A program made the position numbers and the translations under genes. From assembly GCA_023954795.1 (NCBI GenBank), contig JAGSHA010000249.1, positions 1 to 5,278 on the forward strand: 5,278 nucleotides of DNA, in the 5' to 3' direction. This document shows positions 1 through 5,278 of the stretch, piece after piece (position 1 is the first letter of the stretch; every line of letters begins with the position of its first letter). The stretch is from Oceanospirillaceae bacterium (lineage in GTDB: Bacteria > Pseudomonadota > Gammaproteobacteria > Pseudomonadales > Balneatricaceae). The notes below the pieces were generated by a model. It was not told the DNA's origin. It saw only the letters and a program-made list of their open reading frames with translations, and did not search any database.

Positions 1-988
1 AGCCCCCTGCAACCGGGTACGTGCCGGACATGGCTGAACCCAGATTCGCGATCCCCAGCGCAATAAGTTCTTTACTGGGGTCGATGCGTTCGCGACGTTT
101 ACTGGCCAGCACCGTACCCACTGAGACACTTTCTAAGAAACCGATCAGTGCAATCAGCAGTGCAGGCATAAACAGCTCCTGCCAAAGTGCCAGATCCAGT
201 TTTATCGAAAACAGTTCAGGCAATCCTGTTGGAATCATACCCACGGTGGTGACGCCGTGGGTGATACCCAAATCACCGCCCCAAACAATGATACTGCCGA
301 CGAGCACCGCAAACATCGGGCCTGCTTTACAGACCGGCTGGGCGATCCATGTGGGGACTCGCATAGCCTCAAGGCCGCAGCACAGTTTGCTTTTGGTGAA
401 CCACAGGACAAATACCGAGATCAGACCGATGAGTAATGTGGCAGGGTTGATTGCCGCCAGATGATCAAACAGATAACCAAAGGATTCCCAGACTGGTGCG
501 CTGCGGGGGATATCTAAGCCACTAAAGTTTTTGATCTGACTGATGGCAATCAGTAAAGCCGCAGCGCTGGTAAACCCGGAAATCACCGAATGGCTCATGT
601 AGTTAACAATCGAGCCTAGATTGAGCGCGCGCAGGATGAGCAGAATCACGCCGACAAGCAGTGACAGGTTTACGGCAGCGTTGATGTAGGCATCCGTACC
701 TTGTTCGGCAAACTGGCCAATCGTTGATCCCACCATCAGTGAGGCGATGGCGACGGGGCCGACTGCGAGTGAACGACTGCTGCCAAGCAGGGCATAAAGC
801 ATCAAGGGCAGAATGCTTGCGTATAGACCGTATTGAGGTGGTAGCCCTGCCAGAAACGCATACGCCATTCCCTGAGGTACCAGCATGATGGCAACAATGA
901 TCCCGGCCATCAGGTCGCTGATAAAGGTGCTGCGTTGGTAGTTTTGCAGCCAGTGGGCAATTGGAAATATGTCGACCATCGGTCGCAT
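1..988 (-). CDS. SulP-family anion (sulfate/bicarbonate-type) permease, N-terminal part, runs off the left edge
   Basis: Open from the ATG at 986-988 to the window edge, giving 329 codons without a stop. This is an inner-membrane SLC26/SulP transporter; family members move sulfate, bicarbonate or dicarboxylates with H+ or Na+. Visible family features: the first membrane block with DLMAGIIVAIMLVPQGMAYA (residues 25-44), the signature PQYGLYAS (51-58), SLAVGPVAIASLM (73-85), GFTSAAALLIAISQIKNF (138-155), and the conserved stretch around residues 282-329 with GFLESVSVGTVLASKRRER and YPVAGG. About eight hydrophobic segments can be seen. The family is usually about 500-580 residues, so roughly 40% is missing, including any cytoplasmic STAS domain. 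The start is chosen because AGAGG lies 9 bases upstream; the ATG at codon 4 lacks such a site. The gene is divergent from nudF and shares its upstream region. Substrate cannot be told from this part. Family assignment is very secure. Confidence 0.95.
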   Translation of the reverse strand, partial: MRPMVDIFPIAHWLQNYQRSTFISDLMAGIIVAIMLVPQGMAYAFLAGLPPQYGLYASILPLMLYALLGSSRSLAVGPVAIASLMVGSTIGQFAEQGTDAYINAAVNLSLLVGVILLILRALNLGSIVNYMSHSVISGFTSAAALLIAISQIKNFSGLDIPRSAPVWESFGYLFDHLAAINPATLLIGLISVFVLWFTKSKLCCGLEAMRVPTWIAQPVCKAGPMFAVLVGSIIVWGGDLGITHGVTTVGMIPTGLPELFSIKLDLALWQELFMPALLIALIGFLESVSVGTVLASKRRERIDPSKELIALGIANLGSAMSGTYPVAGG

Positions 989-1058
989 CCGGCGGGGCCT
1001 CTGCGTATTCAAAGTGGTTAATTGAATTATATAGTAATTAATTATATGTCTATGTTTA

Positions 1059-1072
1059 ATGATTATAATCAA
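1059..1072. promoter_or_regulatory. Candidate FNR/Anr-type binding site (ATGAT-TATA-ATCAA)
   Basis: The sequence ATGATTATAATCAA contains the perfect 12-bp palindrome TGATTATAATCA. It matches the FNR/Anr/CRP-superfamily oxygen-sensor consensus TTGAT-N4-ATCAA at 9 of 10 defined positions, with A instead of T at the first base. It lies 70 bp from the SulP start codon and 86 bp from the nudF start codon. Against it: the surroundings are AT-rich, which raises the chance of such a match, and its centre sits about 45 bases from the best predicted start points rather than the classical -41.5. Confidence 0.35.
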
Positions 1073-1095
1073 ACTGAAGTCAGACATACTACAAC

Positions 1096-1104
1096 TGTTA
1101 TATT
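1096..1104 (+). promoter_or_regulatory. Candidate extended -10 element for nudF
   Basis: TGT-TATATT has the TGn extension followed by a hexamer one base away from TATAAT. Transcription would start near 1111, leaving a leader of about 48 bases before the nudF ATG. There is no recognisable -35 box at 16-18 bp upstream, which fits either an extended -10 promoter or an activator-dependent one, the FNR-like site being just upstream. Prediction by eye only. Confidence 0.35.
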
Positions 1105-1158
1105 TTCTACGTGTATCAGTAAGTTGCAGTGCCAGTTTGCGAGTGGAGATGGTGCCAG

Positions 1159-1767
1159 ATGTTTGATCATTCTGATGTAAAAGTGCATGAAAAAGAGTGC
1201 GTCTACGATGGTTTCTTCAAAATGGAGAAGCTGGTTGTGAGTCATGCGCGGTTTGCGGGTGGCACAGTTAAAGTGACGCGCGAATTGTTTCAGCGTGATG
1301 ATGCTGTCTGTGTACTTCTCTATGACGCCCCGAAGGACAGGGTGGTATTGGTAGAGCAGTTTCGTATTGGTGCGTTGGAGCACCCGCGCAGTCCCTGGTT
1401 ACTCGAATTGGTGGCTGGCATCGTAGAACCCGGCGAATCCGCAGAAGATGTTGCCCGGCGCGAGGCGCAGGAAGAGGCTGGTGCCGCACTGGGTGAAGTC
1501 GTACCTATAACTCGCTACTTAGTCAGTCCTGGAGGCGCGAACGAATATATCTCACTGCTGTGTGCCCAGGTGGATAGTGCCGGAATGGGGGGATTGTTTG
1601 GTTTGGAATCAGAAGGCGAAGATATCAAAGTGCATGTTTTACCCTGTGATCGGGTTTTTGCCATGGTACGAGAGGGTCTGATCGACAACGCGGCCTCCAT
1701 TATCGCGTTGCAGTGGTTACAGCTAAATCAATCTGAACTGAAACACCGTTGGCAAAATTCGATCTAG
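1159..1767 (+). CDS. nudF: ADP-ribose pyrophosphatase (Nudix hydrolase, NudF type)
   Basis: Cytoplasmic Nudix hydrolase of 202 residues, close to the 209 of E. coli NudF. Family members split ADP-ribose into AMP and ribose 5-phosphate using Mg2+, clearing free ADP-ribose. The Nudix box G-x5-E-x7-R-E-U-x-E-E-x-G-U is complete at residues 87-109, with the catalytic core REAQEEAGA. The SPGGANEY motif at 123-130, about 15 residues beyond the box, is the hallmark that separates ADP-ribose hydrolases from other Nudix enzymes. The N-terminal part (about 1-50) matches the dimer-forming beta domain of the family. The ATG at 1159 is chosen because GGAG (1145-1148) lies 10 bases upstream; an in-frame GTG at 1129 would add ten residues that do not look family-like. 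It is the first gene of the nudF-DUF1249-cpdA-yqiA-parE order, here followed by cheX after 116 bp. Confidence 0.95.
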   Translation: MFDHSDVKVHEKECVYDGFFKMEKLVVSHARFAGGTVKVTRELFQRDDAVCVLLYDAPKDRVVLVEQFRIGALEHPRSPWLLELVAGIVEPGESAEDVARREAQEEAGAALGEVVPITRYLVSPGGANEYISLLCAQVDSAGMGGLFGLESEGEDIKVHVLPCDRVFAMVREGLIDNAASIIALQWLQLNQSELKHRWQNSI

Positions 1768-1774
1768 AGTGGAG

Positions 1775-1804
1775 TGGATAAATTTTCAAGGTATCTCTTA
1801 TACT
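1775..1804 (+). promoter_or_regulatory. Weak sigma70-like promoter candidate upstream of cheX
   Basis: TGGATA (1775-1780, four of six matches to TTGACA) and TATACT (1799-1804, five of six to TATAAT) are separated by 18 bp. It lies in the 116-bp gap after nudF and about 80 bases before the cheX start, so it could give cheX its own transcription. No intrinsic terminator is visible after nudF, so read-through is also likely. Low information content; this could be chance. Confidence 0.3.
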
Positions 1805-1883
1805 GGTGCATGCTATTCCAGCCGGTAACCCGGTGACTCATAGGGAAGCGAGTGTAAAACCATAAGTGGTGGATGGATCTATG

Positions 1884-2354
1884 ATGAAAGCTGAATTTGT
1901 TAACCCGTTTTTGACGTCGATGACCAATGTGTTAACCACCATGGCTCAGATCGAATCCAAGCCAGGGAAACCAACAGTCAAGAAAACGTCGACAGCATCG
2001 GGTGCGGTGACGGGTATTATTGGTATGGCTGGGGAGCAGCTCAAAGGCTCATTTGCGGTTTCATTTTCTGAGCCCGTGATCTTCGCTATTACAAAGCGGA
2101 TGCTCGGTGAGGAGGTTTCCAGTGTGAATGAAACCGTGATTGATATGGTCGGTGAACTGACGAATATGGCGACGGGAGGAGCGAAAGCTTTGTTAGCGGA
2201 ACAAGGGTTTGAGTTCGATATGGCGGTGCCGGTTATGATCAGTGGTAAAGACCATCGGATTGAACATTCCTCCAACGGGCCGACCATTGTCTTACCTTTT
2301 AACACCGAATACGGTGACTTCTTTATTGAAGTAAGCTTCATTCCTGCCGCTTGA
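1884..2354 (+). CDS. cheX: CheX-type chemotaxis phosphatase (CheC/CheX family)
   Basis: Protein of 156 residues, the usual length for CheX. Family members remove the phosphate from phosphorylated CheY, shortening the signal to the flagellar motor, and act as cytoplasmic dimers. The start MKAEFVNPF, the GMAGEQLKGSFAVSF strand region (47-61), MVGELTNMATGGAK (88-101) and the ending LPFNTEYGDFFIEVSF (137-152) fit CheX. The catalytic pair of the family, Glu and Asn spaced E-x2-N, is present as E91 and N94, so the protein looks active. It carries one such motif, as in CheX, not the two of CheC. Start choice is uncertain: ATGs at 1881 and 1884 are adjacent and a GTG at 1866 is in frame; GGTGGA at 1868-1873 is the best ribosome site. 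No other chemotaxis gene is nearby. Its actual target could be a CheY or another receiver domain. Confidence 0.9.
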   Translation: MKAEFVNPFLTSMTNVLTTMAQIESKPGKPTVKKTSTASGAVTGIIGMAGEQLKGSFAVSFSEPVIFAITKRMLGEEVSSVNETVIDMVGELTNMATGGAKALLAEQGFEFDMAVPVMISGKDHRIEHSSNGPTIVLPFNTEYGDFFIEVSFIPAA

Positions 2355-2378
2355 TCAAACTGTTCATCCCTTCAATAT

Positions 2379-2414
2379 GCCACACTGATTATATCTCCTG
2401 GTGAAAAGTGTGGC
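2379..2414. repeat. Inverted repeat in the cheX-DUF1249 gap (8-bp arms)
   Basis: GCCACACT (2379-2386) and AGTGTGGC (2407-2414) are perfect inverted arms separated by 20 bases. The position, 25 bases after the cheX stop, would suit a transcript-end or processing hairpin. No T-run follows the second arm, so it is not a standard intrinsic terminator. It could instead be an operator with widely spaced half-sites. Function unknown. Confidence 0.4.
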
Positions 2415-2464
2415 TGGTATGCCCCCGTTCCCAGTTGCGTTAAGATAACGTTGATTCGAACAGT

Positions 2465-2480
2465 CGTACCTGAAGGTACG
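2465..2480 (+). promoter_or_regulatory. Small perfect hairpin just before the DUF1249 start codon
   Basis: CGTACC-TGAA-GGTACG forms a six-pair stem with a four-base loop, ending 11 bases before the ATG at 2492. The GAAGG inside it (2473-2476 onward) is the most purine-rich Shine-Dalgarno-like stretch, but lies about 15 bases from the ATG. The closer AGAGA (2482-2486) is weak. The hairpin could therefore influence translation initiation. No T-run follows, so it is not a terminator. Confidence 0.35.
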
Positions 2481-2491
2481 TAGAGAACTCC

Positions 2492-2932
2492 ATGAAGCGT
2501 AAATATATACCAGACCTGCGCAAACAGACGGCTCAGTGTGAAGCCAACTATATGCGCCTGATGAAGTTAATGCCTGATTTGGACGAGGTTGACGAGCGTT
2601 GTTTTTACGTGAGCTGGCCTGAGCATCAGGCACGTCTGCGTCTGGAGGTAGAGGAGCGCTTTACCTACACCACGACGTTGCGTGTGTCACAGCAACATGA
2701 TCACGATTCGCCCTGGCTGGATGCTCCGGTTTTGGTCGTACGGCTATACCATGACGCCACAGCGGCAGAGGTGGTGTGTCTGCGCCGCAGTCAGCTGTCG
2801 GGTGTATACCGTTATCCTAACCAACAGATGTATCAGCCCGACGAGAAGATTCAGCTCAACCAATATCTGGGAGAATGGCTCACTCATTGCCTGAGTCATG
2901 GGCATGTGATGGAACCCGTCTTCATCGGTTAG
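2492..2932 (+). CDS. yqiB: DUF1249 family protein (YqiB-like), function unknown
   Basis: Protein of 146 residues, similar in length to E. coli YqiB (about 140). Family features visible: the N-terminal Y-x-PDL-x6-CE-x-NY-x-RL-x-KL-x-P pattern (residues 5-28), a central VVRLYHDATAAEV block (82-94), and YPNQQMYQPDEK (108-119) followed by NQYLGEWLTHCLSHGH (123-138). No signal peptide or membrane segment is apparent, so it is probably cytoplasmic. No catalytic motif is recognised and the biochemical role is unknown; in many gammaproteobacteria the gene sits directly between nudF and cpdA, as here apart from the cheX insertion. It ends 21 bases before cpdA and in the same reading frame, so the two are very likely co-transcribed. 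The start ATG has only a weak ribosome site (AGAGA) and follows a hairpin. Confidence 0.9.
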   Translation: MKRKYIPDLRKQTAQCEANYMRLMKLMPDLDEVDERCFYVSWPEHQARLRLEVEERFTYTTTLRVSQQHDHDSPWLDAPVLVVRLYHDATAAEVVCLRRSQLSGVYRYPNQQMYQPDEKIQLNQYLGEWLTHCLSHGHVMEPVFIG

Positions 2933-2953
2933 CTCAGTAAGGCGCTTTCATTC

Positions 2954-3727
2954 GTGCAAAAAATACTTCAGATTACCGATATACATCTGCAGGCAGATCC
3001 GACGGAAAAGCTGCAAGGTGCTGTAATCGAACAGCGCTGGCTTTGTGTTTTGGCACACATCCAGGCTCATCATCTCGATGCCGACTTACTCATGCTGACG
3101 GGCGATCTGGTGCATCATTCGGGCCCCGTTGCCTATCAGCGATTAACACGGCATCTTGATGAATTGGGCTTGCCTGCCGTTTGGATTCCCGGAAATCATG
3201 ACAACGTCGAAGAGATGAGCCTATACGGTTCTGTCGCACTCAATCGCGATACCGTTGATCTGGGGGGCTGGCGAGTGGTGCTCCTGGATTCTACGGCGGC
3301 GCCCGATGGCCGGGGCAGCGGCAGCTTAAGCTCGAGTGAGATACAGCGTCTGCGTAACGAGCTTGATAGACAGGAAGATAAGCATCTTTTGCTGGTGTTG
3401 CATCACAACCCTCTTGCATTGGGGAGCGTCTGGCAGGATGCGATTGCCCTGCAGAATGCAGACCAACTCTGGCCGCTCTTGAAAAATAACACGCATGTTC
3501 GCGGTATTATTTTCGGGCATGTCCATCAACAATGGACGCTGAACCATAAGGGCGTAGCATTATTTTCTTCCCCCGCTGTTGCGCCGCAATACAAAGCGAG
3601 GTGTTCTGACGTGACGTTAGAAGATGACCCTGCCCTAACAGGCCCGGCATACCGGGTTTACCATCTGCAACCTGACGGTAATATCATGGCGGAAACCGTT
3701 CGCCCGGTTGACTCAGTTGCACCCTGA
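2954..3727 (+). CDS. cpdA: 3',5'-cyclic-AMP phosphodiesterase (class III, Icc/CpdA)
   Basis: Cytoplasmic metallophosphoesterase of 257 residues (E. coli CpdA is 275). Family members hydrolyse cAMP to 5'-AMP and so lower signalling through CRP/Vfr. All metal-binding motifs of the calcineurin-like fold are present in order: D9-x-H11 (ITDIHL), G50-D51, GNHD (80-83), H150 in LHHNP, and GHVH (188-191). The N-terminus is shorter than in E. coli, beginning almost at the first beta strand (MQKILQITDIH). The start is a GTG; AAGG (2939-2942) is 11 bases upstream. No in-frame ATG or GTG lies between it and the preceding TAG at 2930-2932, which is in the same frame. Activity on cAMP is inferred from family and context; related enzymes can act on other phosphodiesters. 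Confidence 0.93.
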   Translation: MQKILQITDIHLQADPTEKLQGAVIEQRWLCVLAHIQAHHLDADLLMLTGDLVHHSGPVAYQRLTRHLDELGLPAVWIPGNHDNVEEMSLYGSVALNRDTVDLGGWRVVLLDSTAAPDGRGSGSLSSSEIQRLRNELDRQEDKHLLLVLHHNPLALGSVWQDAIALQNADQLWPLLKNNTHVRGIIFGHVHQQWTLNHKGVALFSSPAVAPQYKARCSDVTLEDDPALTGPAYRVYHLQPDGNIMAETVRPVDSVAP

Positions 3728-3752
3728 GAGTGTGTCGGGTAACGTCTCTCAG
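3724..3752 (+). repeat. Hairpin overlapping the cpdA stop codon
   Basis: CTGAGAG (3724-3730) and CTCTCAG (3746-3752) form a perfect seven-pair stem around a 15-base loop, and the first arm includes the cpdA TGA. There is no T-run directly afterwards, so it is unlikely to be a strong terminator; it could protect or process the transcript end. Short arms make chance occurrence possible. Confidence 0.3.
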
Positions 3753-3764
3753 TTCCTGGCACTG

Positions 3765-3789
3765 TAAAAAATACACTTCTGGCCGATAA
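3765..3789 (+). promoter_or_regulatory. Sigma28 (FliA)-like promoter motif upstream of yqiA
   Basis: GCCGATAA (3782-3789) is an exact match to the flagellar sigma28 -10 consensus. TAAA (3765-3768) precedes it, but with 13 intervening bases instead of the usual 15. Transcription would begin around 3795, shortly before the yqiA ribosome site. The 91-bp cpdA-yqiA gap has room for a promoter. The spacing defect makes this a weak candidate. Confidence 0.25.
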
Positions 3790-3807
3790 GACAAGTATTC
3801 TAGGGTT

Positions 3808-3812
3808 GAGGA
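3808..3812 (+). promoter_or_regulatory. Strong Shine-Dalgarno site of yqiA
   Basis: GAGGA lies six bases before the ATG at 3819. It decides the start in favour of that ATG over the in-frame TTG at 3816, and is the best ribosome site in the window together with AAGGA before parE. Confidence 0.75.
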
Positions 3813-3818
3813 CAATTG

Positions 3819-4433
3819 ATGCAGAGACCTCTGTTTATCTATGTACATGGTTTTAACAGTTCACCCGCGTCGATAAAAGCGCAACTGTTTGGCCGATACC
3901 TGAGCGAATATCAGGTAGACGCCGACTATGAAGTGCCGGAACTCTCACACTGGCCTGCGCAGGCGATCTCACAGCTTGAAACAATTATTACAGCGAATAC
4001 ACACCGCACCGTGCTGCTCATCGGTAGTTCATTGGGTGGTTTTTATAGCACCCATCTGACCGAGCGATACGATAATCTGCGTACGGTATTGGTGAATCCG
4101 GCTGTGCGCCCTTATGCGCTGCTGGAATCATGGTTAGGTGACAATGAAAACCTCTATACCCATGAGAAGTACCTGTTGACGCGTGATCACCTTCAGCAGC
4201 TGTTGGATATCAATTGTGAAACGATAAAAGACCCTTCCCGCTACCTGTTGCTGACACAAACAGCAGATGAAACACTGGATTACCGTGAGGCTGTGGATAA
4301 ATATCCTCACTCGCCGCAATTTGTTCAGCCCGGTGGTAGTCATGGATTTGACCAGTTTGAGAACCTGATCCCCGCAATTTTAGCGTTCAGCGAAGGGCGT
4401 GTTGTGTTACCGCCCGCTGATCCACTCTGTTAG
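3819..4433 (+). CDS. yqiA: YqiA-type alpha/beta-hydrolase esterase
   Basis: Protein of 204 residues, near the length of E. coli YqiA (about 190), of the UPF0227/YqiA family of alpha/beta-hydrolases. E. coli YqiA has esterase activity on short acyl esters in vitro; its natural substrate is unknown. Features: YVHGFNSSP (8-16) forming the oxyanion region, the nucleophile elbow GSSLGG with Ser71 (69-74), NPAVRPY (93-99), the acid residue in QTADETLDY (Asp150 most likely), and His175 in GGSHGF. The catalytic triad is therefore intact. No signal peptide or membrane segment is visible, so it should be cytoplasmic. It lies 91 bp after cpdA and 27 bp before parE, the conserved order, so it is probably co-transcribed with parE. 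The C-terminal tail after about residue 192 (proline-rich, ending in Cys) is less family-like. Confidence 0.93.
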   Translation: MQRPLFIYVHGFNSSPASIKAQLFGRYLSEYQVDADYEVPELSHWPAQAISQLETIITANTHRTVLLIGSSLGGFYSTHLTERYDNLRTVLVNPAVRPYALLESWLGDNENLYTHEKYLLTRDHLQQLLDINCETIKDPSRYLLLTQTADETLDYREAVDKYPHSPQFVQPGGSHGFDQFENLIPAILAFSEGRVVLPPADPLC

Positions 4434-4460
4434 TCGTCACGGTTGTTAAGGATTTATTAG

Positions 4461-5278
4461 ATGACGAATGAATATACAGCTGATGCGATTGAAGTCCTCA
4501 GCGGACTGGACCCGGTAAAGCGCCGTCCAGGCATGTACACCGAAACTGACCGCCCAAACCATCTGGCGCAGGAAGTGATCGATAACTCGGTGGATGAAGC
4601 TCTGGCAGGTCATGCCAAGCAGATCGATGTTATTTTGCATAAAGACCACTCCGTATCGGTCAGCGATGACGGCCGTGGTATGCCGGTGGATATCCACCCC
4701 GAGCAAGGAGTGAGCGGCGTAGAGCTGATTCTCTGTAAGTTGCATGCAGGGGGTAAGTTCAACAACGATAACTACAAGTACTCTGGTGGTTTGCACGGGG
4801 TGGGTGTATCGGTGGTGAATGCGCTCTCCAAGCTCTTGGAAGTCACGGTTAAACGTGACGGCAACGTCTACCGTATTGGCTTTGCCGACGGGGATAAAGT
4901 CTCCGATCTGGAAGTGGTTGATACCTGTGGAAAGCGCAATACAGGTACAACGGTGCGCTTCTCTCCTGATCCTAAGTATTTTGACTCACCCAAATTCAGT
5001 GTGGTCCGCCTGAAACACATGTTGCGCGCGAAAGCCGTTCTGTGTCCGGGGCTGAAAATGACGTTCACCAACCTGACGGGAGCGGAGAAAGAAAAGGACG
5101 AGTGGCTATATGAGGATGGCCTGACAGCTTATCTTCAGGGTGCAACGCAGGTCTTTGAGACTCTGCCTGCCGCGCCATTTTCGGGTTCTTTACAGGGCGA
5201 AGAGGATGCTGTCGAGTGGGCGGTGCAGTGGTTGCCGGAAGGTGGTGAACTGGTATGTGAAAGCTACGTTAACCTGAT
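4461..5278 (+). CDS. parE: DNA topoisomerase IV subunit B (ParE), N-terminal part, runs off the right edge
   Basis: The first 272 codons of ParE, which with ParC forms topoisomerase IV, the ATP-driven enzyme that unlinks replicated chromosomes. The GHKL ATPase domain is clear: EVIDNSVDEALAG (38-50) with the catalytic Glu38 and Mg-binding Asn42, DDGRGMP (69-75), and the ATP-lid glycines in SGGLHGVGVSVVNAL (108-122). The region after about residue 215 begins the transducer domain; the lysine of its QTK loop and the Toprim domain are beyond the edge. ParE rather than GyrB is indicated by the compact N-terminus (YTADAIEVLSGLDPVKRRPGMY), by HAGGKFNNDNYKYSGGLHG, and by the yqiA neighbour. The ATG has a good AAGGA site (4448-4452) eight bases upstream. 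The full protein is usually about 630 residues. Confidence 0.96.
   Translation, partial: MTNEYTADAIEVLSGLDPVKRRPGMYTETDRPNHLAQEVIDNSVDEALAGHAKQIDVILHKDHSVSVSDDGRGMPVDIHPEQGVSGVELILCKLHAGGKFNNDNYKYSGGLHGVGVSVVNALSKLLEVTVKRDGNVYRIGFADGDKVSDLEVVDTCGKRNTGTTVRFSPDPKYFDSPKFSVVRLKHMLRAKAVLCPGLKMTFTNLTGAEKEKDEWLYEDGLTAYLQGATQVFETLPAAPFSGSLQGEEDAVEWAVQWLPEGGELVCESYVNL

Larger units (their letters stand above)
989..1158. promoter_or_regulatory. Divergent intergenic control region between the SulP gene and nudF
   Basis: This 170-bp gap separates two divergently transcribed genes, so it should carry the promoters of both. The stretch from about 1013 to 1110 is strikingly AT-rich compared with the flanking genes. 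Hexamers identical to TATAAT occur on the plus strand at 1064-1069 and on the minus strand at 1067-1062, 1046-1041 and 1031-1026. None has a good TTGACA-like partner at 16-18 bp, so which are used cannot be decided by eye. The region also contains the palindrome TAATTAATTA (1035-1044) and an FNR-like site listed separately. Confidence 0.6.

Noticed and set aside
21..464. Plus-strand open frame of 147 codons
   Set aside because: It lies antisense to the SulP gene, whose translation matches a known family throughout; the plus-strand product has no recognisable features.
1069..1489. Minus-strand open frames over the start of nudF
   Set aside because: They are antisense to a complete Nudix hydrolase and have no ribosome site or family features.
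1821..1836. CCGG-TAAC-CCGG-like hairpin between nudF and cheX as a terminator
   Set aside because: The stem is only four pairs and no T-run follows.
1946..2341. Minus-strand open frame of 131 codons inside cheX
   Set aside because: Mirror of the cheX coding frame; the plus-strand product matches CheX from end to end.
2364..2633. Minus-strand open frame of 89 codons spanning the cheX-DUF1249 gap
   Set aside because: Mostly antisense to the DUF1249 gene, with no family-like sequence and no clear ribosome site.
2355..2953. CRP-type site (TGTGA-N6-TCACA) that would give cAMP feedback on cpdA
   Set aside because: TGTGA and TCACA half-sites occur (for example near 2538 and 2688) but never as a properly spaced pair in a gap upstream of cpdA.
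2930..2956. DUF1249 and cpdA in the same frame, separated only by a TAG and seven sense codons (possible read-through fusion)
   Set aside because: cpdA has its own GTG start with an AAGG site, and both products are the right size for separate proteins; one in three gene pairs share a frame by chance.
4446..4796. Minus-strand open frame of 116 codons at the parE start
   Set aside because: Antisense to the conserved ParE ATPase domain, hence a coding shadow.

Overview
The window looks like ordinary chromosomal DNA of a gammaproteobacterium. The main reason is gene order: nudF, a DUF1249 (yqiB-like) gene, cpdA, yqiA and parE run in the same direction, which is the order known from Escherichia coli and Vibrio. 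Base composition is roughly balanced, and the upstream neighbour and inserted gene differ from E. coli. A marine or otherwise free-living lineage is therefore more likely than an enteric one, but I cannot name a genus.

Layout. Bases 1-988 (minus strand) hold the N-terminal 329 residues of a SulP-family anion transporter; its C-terminal part, including any STAS domain, lies outside the window. Bases 989-1158 are an AT-rich divergent control region with a near-consensus FNR/Anr-type palindrome and several -10-like hexamers facing both ways. On the plus strand follow nudF (ADP-ribose pyrophosphatase, 1159-1767), a cheX-type CheY-P phosphatase gene (1884-2354), a DUF1249 gene (2492-2932), cpdA (3',5'-cAMP phosphodiesterase, 2954-3727), yqiA (alpha/beta-hydrolase esterase, 3819-4433) and the first 272 codons of parE (topoisomerase IV subunit B, from 4461 to the window edge).

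How the genes fit together. The DUF1249-cpdA gap (21 bp) and the yqiA-parE gap (27 bp) suggest co-transcription. The gaps around cheX (116 and 137 bp) and before yqiA (91 bp) are large enough for internal promoters or processing sites, and each holds a candidate element: a weak sigma70-like promoter before cheX, two inverted repeats between cheX and the DUF1249 gene, and a hairpin plus a sigma28-like motif between cpdA and yqiA. The cluster mixes nucleotide housekeeping (ADP-ribose, cAMP) with an essential topoisomerase subunit. CheX is the one member that does not belong to the E. coli version of the cluster.

I see no mobile element, CRISPR array, tRNA or rRNA gene, or convincing intrinsic terminator. 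No gene is broken except by the window edges. I do not see a clearly new system. The observations most worth checking are the cheX insertion and the FNR-like site.
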